Shown here piece by piece: positions 38,531 to 49,996 of a stretch of DNA of 64,000 bases. A model generated the notes under the pieces. It searched no databases, was not told where the DNA came from, and saw only the letters and a program-made list of their open reading frames with translations. The stretch's first letter is position 1. Every line of letters begins with the position of its first letter. A program made the translations under genes and the position numbers. The stretch spans positions 30,194,001 through 30,258,000 of the forward strand of contig OX485809.1 in the NCBI GenBank assembly GCA_950295325.1, written 5' to 3'. The DNA comes from Polytrichum commune. Taxonomy: Eukaryota > Streptophyta > Polytrichopsida > Polytrichales > Polytrichaceae.

Positions 38531-40815
38531 ATTTGGAATTTCAAATAGAAGGAGAAAAGAAATTCAAAGAAGACAATGCACAAATGATAGAGGAAAAAGG
38601 TAATAAGATCTCAAGGAACAAGAGAAAAAATGATCTCAAAGAAGTTAAACTCTCTCTAATAGAAAGAAAAAGTCTGAAAATGGAGAAACAAAACATTTAC
38701 AATGTAGAACTTGAAGAGAAGATGACTTGAAGGTCTAAATAAAATGAAGATACAAAATACTCTCAAAGAGGAAGGATGGTCCAAAATGAGAAGAGTATGA
38801 AGGCCTCAAAGAAAGGAAAAAGAATGAAGAAGTGGATCAAGGCAAATTATGGAGAGGTGTGGCGATTACAAACATGAGAAGGCAAAACCCTATAAAATGA
38901 TATTGTGGTATGTGAAGAGGCAAGGATGAGGAGTGTCCCACACAATCGCAAGGTGGCAAATGTGCAAAGTCAACAATCCAAATGGTCGAGGGTTTGATTT
39001 TTCACAATTATATGATTAACAATTTCTAAATCATGTTTGTCCCAGGTTGTCTCATAATTTGAGGAGCTCATACATTGAATGATTATATTTATTGTCAGAT
39101 TAGGTACGATTAGACTTCTCCGTTACTTATGCAGCCATAAGGTATGTGGATGTTATTTGGTTCGTTTTTTCATGCTCTCCAACTTCTACCAATAATTGGA
39201 TTACACAACGAAACTTGTGTTGCATTAGCAAATCTTCGATGACACGTCTGCAAAAATTGGATTGGAAATTAGACCTCACATGGTTTAGTATTGGTTATTA
39301 AAAGTGTGTGTTTGGCGATTTCTTAATTGGCTACATAGGTTCTCCCAACTATGAAGTTCCCTATTAAGCGTAAAGTAGTTATTAATATTGGAAGACGTAG
39401 TCCAATGTGTTTGAGACATGTGTCTTCATGATGTTTGTTCTTTGATGCTAGCCAAACCAGGTCCGAGGTGCCACTAGGCCCTTCATCAAACCACATACAT
39501 GTCAAATTTAGGGGGGTCAATTAAGGATTTGACCCACTTAAGACCCATCTCCCTTATAGGTCCCCCCAATCATATATTTTCTGGTCACATAATCAAAACT
39601 TCTTTCATTTTGGTGTCCATGCTTAGATGCACACCTAACCACAAACCCCAATATATATATGAGTCCAAATTATTGCTATGTTGGAGTCAGCCATAGTAGA
39701 CCTGTGTTATTTGGATACATTTTCTTATGCAGTAACGGCTCGTAGGATATGCAAACACTCCATTATCTGTGTTGTATGGTTACCAAATCTAAATCGTGCT
39801 TGTACACATTCCCCTCATACAATGAATGTCTTAGTCCTTATTAAAATGACGATTATACTCATGTTAATTATGCGGCCATACAAGTCCCCCAATCATTACT
39901 TGGATCATGTAGTCCAACCTCTTTTAAATGCATAAGATTTTGGTGTTCATTCTTAGATTCACAAACAATCACGTACCAATAATATAAAGGTAGACCCAAA
40001 TTATTTCAATTTTGTAGATTTCAAAATCTTTATATTTTCAAGATTTTAGATTTGTGTCCAAAGTTTGTGATTTGAAACTTTAGCAATTGTTTTAAGAGGC
40101 TTCTGTGGGTGGATCTTTTAATTTCATAAGAGGTTCTTGAGTGGAATTTCAAGAGGAACACACCGATTTTATCAATTTTGAAAATTAGATTGATCTTAGG
40201 GCCTGAATCGGGCATTTTCTCTTGCTAGTCCGAATTTTTGAACATTATTCTGTGTGTAGCTCCATCATAGAAGGTCCGATTGATGTTTTAGCGACATTTC
40301 GGATTCATATAAGTATTAAAGAATGAGAGCCGGGATTGATGTACATTTAAGCAACAAATGCAACAAATACTTGTCTTTGGGCATTGCTATTGGCATCGCC
40401 ACTTGAAGGTGTGCAATCAAGGTGACAATGTTTGTTTGTGAGAGAGGGATCCAATTCGGTTTCTAACTTCATGAGGCACCCTTTCACATGTTTATTCGGG
40501 TAGTGTGCCTATTTTTGTATTTGTTATAGGCGCATAATTTTTGTTTAGACGTTTTGTGATAGTGAGGCTAGATTAATCATCGGCGAGACCATTTTTGTAC
40601 ACACGTGAAAACACATTTAAGGTGAAAACCATTTGTACCGTGTGTGGCGTTGTTAAACCTTGTGGTGAGACTGGATTAATGAGCAGTAGACCATAATAGT
40701 TTGTTTGTTAACATGATGCCCTATATGTTGCTCTATTTCCCTGGAAAGATAGTTGTAGGTGTATGTATTAGATTTAGTGCATGGTGAGGACCAAAAGATA
40801 GTATTATCGCTTACC
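38531..40815. other. No gene recognised
   Basis: AT-rich intergenic DNA. An A/G-rich purine stretch at 38540-38840 translates to a lysine/glutamate-rich frame (38533-38730) that is compositional. The last part (40200-40815) may be the untranslated leader of the retroelement whose gag begins next. Confidence 0.4.
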
Positions 40816-40819
40816 CTCA

Positions 40820-42300
40820 CCAACTGACTCCGACAGCGAAGGGGTTGAGAACAAATAACCTTTGGCTGATCCCAATGAGGGTTTTTAGCCTATTTCGACG
40901 TTGGGAACTTCACCGGTCACTCAATTCTCAATTACATGTAGTTGGGAGGAAACGGAGGACGATCACCGCAGTAGAATCCGAGATCGGTTCTCTAGGAGGG
41001 ACACATGTATTCCACTTAATGAGTGGAAGCTCCATTTTAGGACATGGAGCCGTGAGCGGAGACAAAAGATGTCCTATTTCAATGATTGGTATGCCTTCGA
41101 GCATTTTTCTCAACATTTGGAATATAAGGCGCTCCAAAGCTACGAGGAATGGACTGCAGCTCATGTGGCCGAGCTTTTCAAAGTGAAAAATTAATGGATT
41201 CATAAAGTCGAATTGGTTATGGTGTTGAAAGAAGGTGTTATCATGGATATGCTTTTTGTCCAAGTTGATAATAGTTTGGAAACGAAACATGAATCACCAT
41301 TGGAGAAAAAGTCTAGCTGATGGAAGGGTGGTTCTCATCCATTAGTGCTTAAGACACCGATGCATTATTTATCGAGGTTGGCCTAAGTCACGCAAGCTGC
41401 TATAGACGCTCTTGAATCTTCTTCTTATTTTGACCATTTACAAGAATTCTTCCAGTATCTCAAATGGAAGTACATGGGCAATCGTCGAGACCGGATGCAA
41501 AAAATCCAAGATTTTTGAAAGAAAAAAGATGATCTTCCCCAGAACCATGTATATGAGGTTGGCACAGTTTGCACGAGAGACGGGAAACATTCTTACATAG
41601 CAACAATTTGTTGACCTTTTTGTTTTTAAACATGACAAGAGGGTACATGAATTGGTCTATCCCAAATTTCTGACCAAATGTGAAAAAAACCTATGTTATT
41701 ACAAGCATTTATGCTTGTAAAGCGTATCGACAACGCAATTTGCATAGAAGAAGCGGCCAAACTTGCCGTAACAATGGCTTTGGAGCACTCCAAACTAAGA
41801 TTGAAGCATGAGCCAAAACATTCACATGTGCAATGAAGTTTGGCTGAGATGGAGTCCAGTCTGACTTTTAATTGTTGGAAATGTCGAAAAGATGGCCACG
41901 ACAAGAGGGATTGTCTTGATTCCAAAGCAAATAATGACAAGGAGAAGGCCAAAAATCCTTCTCAAAATAAGAAACCCCAACAAAAGCCAAAACGTAAGAC
42001 ATTGTGGTGCACCCATTGCAATCGAATCAACCACGATGTTGATGCTTGCTTTGAGCTTCACCCGGAGTTGAGAGCATTGTTCTCTTTGAGTGGTTCTTCT
42101 TCACCTCAGAAGAACAACTCACTCCAAGCTCAAATGGGTGAGCTTCAGGACCAAATGAAGCAGCTAGTGGCTTCTTCAACTCAATTTGCTGAAAATTGGG
42201 TTTTTTCGAGTGCAAGGGAAGATAATTTTGCCTCCACAATACCCCATTACGACCCATTTATCTACAAAGCTTCAGGAGAATTAGTCGGAGCAGTAGCCTA
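40820..42300 (+). pseudogene. Retrotransposon gag with two CCHC zinc knuckles
   Basis: The N-terminal part (about 40870-41640) has the look of a retrotransposon gag capsid domain, e.g. EEWTAAHVAELFKVKN near 41144 and FDHLQEFFQYLKWKYMGNRR near 41440-41490, with frameshifts. The frame 41840-42301 holds two perfect CX2CX4HX4C knuckles: CWKCRKDGHDKRDC (41873-41914) and CTHCNRINHDVDAC (42008-42049). They are separated by a lysine-rich linker and followed by a coiled-coil-like stretch (QMGELQDQMKQLV). Gag packages the element RNA and forms the particle. Here the frame is broken several times. It precedes a protease and a methyltransferase and looks like the start of one Ty3/gypsy-like polyprotein. 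Confidence 0.85.
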
Positions 42301-42304
42301 GACG

Positions 42305-42600
42305 AGTTTTGATGGACACATGGGCTCAACCTGTCATAATTGGCAAGCTACTTGCCAATGCGTTGGGATTGATGGCTTCATATTTGGAACCATGCCCATT
42401 TACCATCTTGACCTCGTTAGGGGCCAGAAAACGGGCCATTGGACAAACGAAGCAGCCTCTTCGTTTGATATTCCATGTGGAAACATGGCCAATTTATTCA
42501 CATTTCTTTTTGAAATGTACAATTACAGGTGCCACCAATTACAATATATTGGTTGGCTAGCAAGCCCTCTACCCTCTTGGGTTTGGTTTGGATAACTAGA
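42305..42600 (+). pseudogene. Retropepsin-like aspartic protease, active site mutated
   Basis: The frame from 42309 begins MDTWAQPVIIGKLLANALGL, the retropepsin active-site strand with DTG changed to DTW (TGG codon for the Gly). It continues to a flap-like region and TGATNYNILVG (about 42520-42560), which matches the strand before the second conserved Gly of the fold. Such proteases cleave the retroelement polyprotein. The frame shifts after 42560 and the substitution predicts no activity. It sits between gag and the methyltransferase. Confidence 0.75.
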
Positions 42601-42653
42601 CCGACGAGGCGTGAATTCAATTAGGATGGTCTTCTAAAGATGGAAGAAAATAA

Positions 42654-43977
42654 ATGATTCTAGTTACCTTCGGCGCATTGGCTATGTCCATGGCAACTAA
42701 AGTTGTGTTTGGTTGCATTGCAACCATAGATTATCTACCTTCCGGCGCTACTTTGTTGGAGGAATATTTCGCCTCAATTGGAGAATTTGAAACAAAGTTA
42801 AAAAATCCAACTCCTCCACATTTGCCGATTCGACACCCAAAAGATCCGCTTCCTCCTTGGGGGACCCTTGAGTTGTTATCTCAACAACATCAAAAGATTG
42901 TAAGTGGCTTGTCTTCAACCTCCGTGGATCCTTCTTGGAGTCCAAACACCATTTTATGATTGATTCGGTGGCAACCTCGTCACAAAGGTATCACCGTCGT
43001 GGAGTTATTTGCCGGTATAGGGACTGGATTAGCAGCAATCATGGAGGCGGGACTCTCAGTGCGAAAGTACATCCATGTGGACAATGCATTGGTATCTCGT
43101 TGAGCGGCAAGACATCATATCAACCAATTGATGGCTTTGTTTCCCGAGCAATTACCTCAGTCTGCAGTGGAAAAAACATTCTCAGGTCTTCCCAATGATG
43201 TTTCTCTCATTGCACAAGAAGATTTGAGACGCCTAGGACGTGTGGACTTGTTGATTGCATGTTGGCCTTGCCAAGGTCACTCACGTGCACAAGCAGGTTG
43301 TGATCTTGATGACCCCCGATCCACCCTCTTTTGGGAATTGATGCGGATCATGGATTGGTGGTTCAAACACCAATACACTCCCCTTGGATACATCTTGGAG
43401 TATGTAGCACTTCTAGGTGACACTAGAAGCAAGATTGTGGCAAATGGGCAAGATTTGGGTCCCCAATCTTTTTGGATGCCGTGGGAGTGGGTTCTTATGC
43501 TCATCGACCTTGATGGTTTTGGACCAATTTGGTTCCCCATCATCTACTTTCCATTGCTCTTGCTCGGATTTCCATACCAATGGGACACAAGGTAGACGAC
43601 ATCTTCGATGCCAACATGTCCTCGCTACCGGTGCTCAAAAACGAGTCTATGCCTTTGGCGTTGGTCAACAAGGTGGAGGCACCTCGTGGTGTATTCCCAA
43701 CCTTTCTAACTTATCCGGGTTCCTACGCATTTCGGGCACAAGGACCAGGCATGGTGTGGGATGCAAACACTCACACTTATGAGGTGCCCGATGCGGATGA
43801 ACATGAGAGAGCTATGGGTTTCCCCACTCACATTATGGTGTCACATGACATGACTGAAGGTCAATGTCGCTTTGTTTTGGGCCAAGCTATGGATTTGATT
43901 TCCTTAGTTTGGTTCCTAGGTATTTGTCTTGCCTTTCAACAGCACATGGATGACCGGTTGATGGCTCTAGGGGCAAA
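42654..43977 (+). pseudogene. C5-cytosine DNA methyltransferase domain in a retrotransposon polyprotein
   Basis: In one frame from 42654 a linker is followed by motif I VVELFAGIGTGLAA (from 42996), an acidic YIHVDN (motif II-like), and LLIACWPCQGHSRAQAG, whose PCQ catalytic motif IV has the Cys codon at 43269-43271. Then comes YILEYV (motif VI, where ENV is usual, with Asn changed to Tyr). After a frame change near 43430-43530, the frame from 43529 carries ERAMGFPT (as in the ER..GFP region) and the motif X-like GQAMDLISLVWFLG. The order I-II-IV-VI-X is that of a complete C5 methyltransferase. In-frame stops at 42957-42959 and 43101-43103 and the shift show decay. The frame of motif I is continuous (apart from the stop) with the linker after the protease. 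The element is cut at 43978 by an LTR, so reverse transcriptase is not seen. Confidence 0.85.
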
Positions 43978-44877
43978 TGTGAGCCCAATATTATGCCCAC
44001 ATGTCAACTTAATCATAAAAATTACTAAAACCTTATAATTGTGTTTGCTTGAGTAGTCAAAAGGATAAAAAGGGGTGAGGAGTTAAAAGTCTAGATTGAA
44101 GTGAGTTAAGTGGTAAGTTAGGAGTTATGTAGGGCAAGAGGCCGAGGAGAATTAATGGTGGATCAAGTTAAGAAGTTACGTGTGAGTTCTAGGGGGAGGT
44201 AAAAGCAACTAAGGGAGTGGGGAAGTGGAGCTTTAAAAGGGGGAAAGGCCAAGGAAAGAGGCCTAACCCCGTTTTTCTTTTCGGGCAGCCTGAAAAATGC
44301 CGGGCAACGCGAGAAAAAAGAGAGGCTTGGAAGGGTCTCGGGGGGCAAGGGAGCAAAGGCTCATTATGCATGGGGTTGAGAAGAGGGTGAGAGAGAAGGT
44401 GAAAGGGGGCGAAGCTCTGCTCCATTGGGGAGGATGCATAGGCAGAGGTGAGAGAGAAGGAAAGGAGCTCTCATTCGAGAGAAGGGGAGAGACAGGAAAA
44501 AAAAAAAAAAAAAAAAAAAGACTAGGAGAGGAAGGCAGAAGCGCTGCTGGGATTGAGAGGGGCGAATGAAGAGGCGGCGAAATGTTCCATGCTAGGAGGG
44601 GAGCAGATCAAGAAGTGAGAGGAGTGCATGTTGCCGAAGCCAACGATCATGCTGGCCAGCCAGGAGAATGACTGAAGAGCAAGGAGGCTAGGGATAGTGC
44701 ATTGCGGCGCGGCATGGCAGGGGAGCCGTTGGACCTTCCGGTGCAGATCCAGAGGAGCATTGTTCTAAAGCTTTGTGGGTAGCAAGAGCCCAACCGTTTC
44801 CGAAAGCTCTTGGGGAGCCTTGCAATCGCTCCCCCTGACTACGATGGTCTCTCAACACATGGGCGATGTGGAGGCGG
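43978..44877 (-). mobile_element. LTR fragment, family A-like, reverse orientation
   Basis: Starts TGTGAGCCCAATATTATGCC, the inverse of the family A 3' end. It truncates the methyltransferase frame. The body is purine-rich and includes 23 consecutive A at 44497-44519. The other end is hidden by the next LTR, and no matching duplication of the left flank GCAAA was found. The frame 44297-44569 is low complexity. Confidence 0.6.
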
Positions 44878-46180
44878 TATGAGCCCAAATTGTGGGCCCA
44901 TATGTGTCTTCAGACAGTGAAGTTGTTAGAACCTGCATTTGAAACTTCTTTTTAATTGAAAAAAACATAAAAAAGAGTGTAAACTTAGTTTTGATTTGGA
45001 ATTTTGTGTAAGAGGGTTAGTTGATACCTTGTGTTGAAGCAGTGTTGGAGTTAGTCAGGATTAGATTTTAGGTAGGGTTAGGGGGTAATTTTGCAACCTT
45101 GAGGTTAAACCTTAAGGGCTGGGGTTTATTGGTTGAAATAGGCTTGTTGGTGTTCATTTTGGGGGCTTGGGAAGGTCGTTTTGGGCATGAGGCCGTTACT
45201 CCAGTTGGGTGAGATTCGGAAATCTCGGATCGGAGGAGGGGGGTCCTCTGTCTCGGCAAGGGTTCCTAGAACTCTCAACTCTCGAAGCTATGTGGGCCGA
45301 AGGCGGCCGGAGGGCGAAGCTCTTGAGGATTTCTAGCACGGGTTGAAGGAATGCAGCTGGTGTTCAGGTGATTTCGGAGGTTAGTGGTAGCTGCAGATGC
45401 CACAACAGCTAGTCGAAGTCTACTGGCAAGCTGCAATCGTGAATGACTGAGGCTGAGGCGGAACCAGCTCTCTGTTCGGGGATACAAGCCGAATCTGGCT
45501 GGCACACAGGATTGAATCTCACGCGCAAGGAGGTTCCTGATCACTGGTCAAGGCTTCTGCAAAGAATGAGCTGACTATTGAATGGTTTGGGATTCCAGCA
45601 CAGAGTGTGGATGGGAGCTCGGGAGGATAGATGTCAACTGCTGAGGACCGAGGAGCTAAGGGGAATTCTGGAATCGGTGTGAAGAAGGACCAACTGGAAG
45701 AGTTGGACTAACTAGGAAGAGTGATTAAGGAGTAAGAAGGAGAAGCCAGCACAGGGAGCTCGGCCAACCACCTCGGCTGACGGGTGTTGACGGGCTCTGG
45801 TGAGAGGCAAATAGTGTAGATTCTGGAAGGGATGAGAGCTACTGAAGGCGGCAGACTGGTGGCATTGGGAAGGCTTTGGGGTCAGTTATTAGGAGGTTAA
45901 GGGTATTCATTAAGAAATGGTTGGGATTAGTAGGGGGGTTAGGTTAATCAATAGAATTAATTAGAATTAGTTAGGAAGGTAGACATTAAGGGGAGCAAAG
46001 GGAGTTGTGATGGTCCAAGCTGCATAATGTATTGGTTTTATGAAGGAAATGTAATGCTAAGCGATCACAAGGTGTGAGAGTGTTTTTAAACACTGATAAC
46101 CTTGTGTTCTCTAATAAAGAATTGTGAGATTTAAGAATGACAATGTGTAGTGACAGTGTGACCTAAAGATGCTAGGTTAG
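44878..46180 (-). mobile_element. LTR, family A-like, reverse orientation, truncated
   Basis: Begins TATGAGCCCAAATTGTGGGC, again the inverse of the family A 3' terminus, followed by AAAAAAGAGTGTAAACT, which matches the inverse of 47750-47780. Near its right side CTAATAAAGAATTGTGAG (about 46111-46128) corresponds to the inverse of the CTCACAACTTTTATT block of copy 1. The terminal 5' part (about 100 bp) is missing where the forward LTR begins at 46181. Confidence 0.6.
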
Positions 46181-47861
46181 TGTGAGGCCCAAACCCCCAC
46201 CCCTCTGCGTCTGTAGTCCGGGGGGGGGGGGGTTGGTGATTCACATTCCCCACTAAGTGTGCACCTACCCTTGGTATGGGTAGGGTTTAATCCTAGGCCT
46301 TAGTGAACTCACGGCTTTTATTTCAAAGCACGAGTACAAGCATTAAATAATGCTTTCTCTACATTAGCTTCTTCTTGTCACCAGTTCACCTCTCGGTTCA
46401 ACAATCCACACTTAACCTATTCAAATCTAACCACAAGTGAGAGGGGCTTTGGCCAAGCACCAACCCTTCACTTCCATTCTCCTAATCAATGTCCCTAATC
46501 CCCTACTTAAGCATGCCTAAACCCTTACATATTAGCCTCAGCTAATACCCCTTGATTAAACAAACCCTAGATGCCCCGGCTTCCAAACTCAGTCACCCTT
46601 GAGTCGCCGTAAAAGTGCGTTGTTCACCTCCGGGTCCTGGCCCGTCAAAGCCCGTCACCCAGCTGGGTCGGCCCACTGGTTCTGATCCCTTCAACCTTCA
46701 AAGCCTCAGCCCGGCCCGCTTTCGAGGCCCCTGGCCTAACCTCCTCGGCCTCTACCATTCAACAGAATCAGCTGCGTGCTTCTCCAGTCGGCCACTTCAT
46801 GCTGATCCAACACTCATTGCCCAGTCAATTTGAATGCAACCTCTTCGCAGCCAACAATTCATCCACCCTCACCAGCCTTGCATCTTGCCTTAGATGAATC
46901 AATCTGAAGGCCTCTCCCTGCCATCGAGATCCTACCCTTCCTGGCCGTAATCCCCTGTTCCTCTCTCAGCCTCAGTCTGCTTAGTCTATGTCACTACTTC
47001 CCTGCTTGCGAATCCTCAAAAATTATCCATTCCGAGCGCAGCATTCCACATTCTGAATACACCCTTGAATTCTATCATGTGAGCGGTGGGTAATCCAGCA
47101 ATGGATTGCAGACTGTGCGCCCATGAGTCATCCTTCATGCACCCCCCTTTCTAGATGGAATAAGTGCACCGAGTTCCCTCAGTGTGGGTTCCTCCTTATC
47201 CCCCCTCCCGATAGTTGGGTGCATTGAATTCGTGCTGCCGGATGAGCTGCTAGACTGCCGGACTTCCATACCTGCCCAGCCGAACTCTCTTGTTGCGGCA
47301 GCCTCTTGCCCATTCCACTACCCACATTGCACTGGCTTTTCCTTCCTCTGCGGCCACCCAACCGCAACCTTTTTTTTTAAGCAGCCTCCCATTCCCAAGC
47401 TCTCCACTCACCTTCTGCTGCATTGCATGCACTCCCGCAACCATCCCCCTTCGCCTCACGAAGTGCCTCCCACCGAACAGAGTAGGGTCCCCTCCCTGAT
47501 CCGGGAAACCAGCTTACCTCATCCGTTGGCAACTGCCTCAATGCTTTAATAAAACCTTCTCAAGGCCTAAAATGAACACCCTCCTTGCCTAACCAGGCTA
47601 ATAACATCACCTCAACCGAGGCTTAAGGTCCTTAAGCTTAACTCGTACCCTTAACTATTCACCCCCACTACTCTATCATACTTGAGCAATTTCCTTCTTC
47701 CTTTTCAACACTAACGCCTTAATCTATCGTCAGGCTCAATCCCACTCAAACTAGAACTTACACTCTTTTTACGTTTTTTTTTATATCAACTACAATTCAG
47801 GTCCTAACTCTTAAAGACTTCTAATCCTAAACACATGTGGGCACGTCAATTTGGGCTCACA
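46181..47861 (+). mobile_element. LTR, family A (copy 3)
   Basis: A 1681-bp unit starting TGTGAGGCCCAAACCCCCAC and ending TTGGGCTCACA, matching the copies at 215-1804 and 15356-17418. Unlike copy 1 it lacks a target duplication (GTTAG against AAACC), so one side was rearranged or deleted. It contains a run of 13 G at 46220-46232. The DUF7869-like gene begins immediately after its right end. Confidence 0.82.
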
Positions 47862-49262
47862 AAACCACACGATAGGGTCATTCACGATGGAGAAACCGCC
47901 ATCCTATTCTTTAAGATTGTTATTTGAAAACTTAGGGTCAACACCTCTATATGAAGCAGTCTTGGATGGAAAAGATGTATGCATGCACTCGTTGCCGGAG
48001 CCACCAAATGAGGATGTGATTGCCACGAATTTGCTCCCAACTCTGCGTGTCCAATTGGACAATTATGCCAAGGACAACAAAAGTCGATATGTTTTTGCAT
48101 ATTGGTCGTTGTTGGTTGCCAAGGGCATTTTCAAAGAAGTGTTTGTGTCCTTTTTGTTGGTAGGACACACGCACGATGATATTGATGCATCTTTTGGGCG
48201 GTGGAGCATGAAGTGCGAGAGGAGGATTTCCCAACAATCCCATTGTTGATGAAGTCGTACATAGATTTGGAGAACGTTCCCGTCATCCCCCATATGATCG
48301 AGGAGGTTCCCGACTTCAAGGCATTTATAGAATTGTATATTCGAAGTGGGGCTCACCGATTGATCGGGCATACGAAGGCACAACAATTCCGGTTCTACAT
48401 GCGTGACGATGGTGTCCCCGCCATGCAATACAAATTGTTGTGCACGGCACAAGACTGGAGCCCACCGGAGGGTCTCCTTGTATGGCGCGTTGATGGGGAG
48501 GGAAGGACAATGTTGCCAGACGGAGAGCCTAAGCCTTGCAAACCAATACCCATGAAAAATTTGGAGGATATTCTGAAAGGCATATCAGGTTTCATACAAT
48601 ATTGGGAGAGTTTGAGGGTATCGGATGTTGGTGGATCGTGTTGGCTTCGTTACGGAAATTGGATACAGTATTGGATACATGTTTGTGGCGCCTTGGCAAA
48701 CCTTCACCAAGATACACCCCTTACTTTGAGGCATGGATTTTGGCCGCAAACACGTGTCAATGTACAAGCTTCGGAGGCTAGTCTTTTGGGAAATGGAGAG
48801 GTTCGAGAGGAGTTTGATGTGGACGACCATTACGTTGGGCCTGCAAGTAATCGTCCCCCACCATCTTTCCGCATTGCAGTGGATTGTCATGAAGGCTATA
48901 TGTTTATTTTGCGTCCTGGAGATGAGACATATGCAAAGCCTGTATGGGTGGCAAGAGCTTTGTCCAAACCAAATTTTATAACTTCCAGCCCTCATTTTCG
49001 GCAAATTGAGGTGGAGTACTACCGACCAATGGCACAGAATGAAGATGTGGTTTGGCATTACACCGGCTGGGATACAAACCCAAACTTTCGGTGGAAGGTG
49101 GATTCGGAGCACGGTCCATCTTGGATAGATACAGATTCCATATTCATAGCATGGAAACCACGGAAAAATCAAAGTGGATCAGTGTCCATCCCTCAAAAGT
49201 ACATAGCATTTGCTATAGACAGCCTTGCTCGGATCGAACAAGAAGCATGCCACATTGAATGA
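47862..49262 (+). pseudogene. DUF7869-like transposon-associated protein, 5'-truncated, one frameshift
   Basis: The first frame (to 48249) carries VQLDNYAKDNKSRYVFAYW (about 48049-48105) and VGHTHDDIDASFGRW (from 48160), the hallmark blocks of the DUF7869-type domain. Around 48195-48215 the frame shifts. The second frame, 48201-49262, is open for 353 residues to the natural C-terminus and includes FRIAVDCHEGYMFILRPGDE (about 48867-48926), KPVWVARALSKPNF and VEYYRPM, an apparently separate beta-rich C-terminal domain. Because 353 residues stay open, decay is recent. The N-terminus is removed by the LTR ending at 47861. Function is unknown; the family occurs in repeats. The relative at 35935-38530 keeps the N-terminal half. 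Confidence 0.75.
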
Positions 49263-49990
49263 GAAGTTGGTAGGATTGTGTTTTCATAATAATTATAGTT
49301 CCACATTTAGCTATAGTAAACACATATTAGTCATATGTGTGCTCCGCAAAATAAAAGTAGAGTGTGGGTTGAACTTAGGAACGCTCCAACTCCAATGGAG
49401 TTGGATGAATATCCATATACAATATTTCATAACAAATGTGACCTTTATTTTATTATTATTTTTGGGACTAAATTGTTGAGTTGAATGAATATGCATTTTT
49501 TGCACGACGCTTCCAAGGTCGTAGTATCTATATTTTACTTCATATGCTAATAATAGCCATTATACTATATGATTTCTTTTGTGGGGTTCGTTTTAAGTGC
49601 TTTACCCAATGTGCTTATATCGCCAAGCATTGATTTTGAGATTAGACTGATAATATATTTGAGATTGTTGACAATATAATTTCGGGTGAATTCACGTTGT
49701 TGTGGTCCATATATTAATTTGAGACAAGAGAAAGTCTCAAATTAACGAATATAGTGTTCTGTGCTGGAGTGAGAGATAACTTGACTCATTGTGTTCATTT
49801 GAAGAGAGAATTAGAGTTTTTGCTAGGGTTTGACTTTCTTCCTTCTCTGTGGAGGTGTGTTATGTATGTGTGCCTTTGCTATGTTTTAATTTGAGTTGTT
49901 AGTGGTGGTTGGTATTCAAGTTGTGGTGACACATGATCGCTACTTACATGACATAGGATTTCTCACTGAATAGCATTTTTTCATTGGTAA
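49263..49990. other. No gene recognised
   Basis: AT-rich DNA between the DUF7869-like gene and the gypsy pol fragment. No motif was found. Confidence 0.45.
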
Positions 49991-49996
49991 AATGGA

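Noticed and set aside
41626-41952. Minus-strand frame opposite gag
   Set aside because: Antisense of the gag region with the zinc knuckles on the plus strand.
44297-44569. Gly/Glu/Lys-rich frame with a lysine run
   Set aside because: Produced by purine-rich LTR sequence and a 23-base A run.
48585-49172. 195-residue minus-strand frame
   Set aside because: Shadow of the 353-residue plus-strand DUF7869-like frame.
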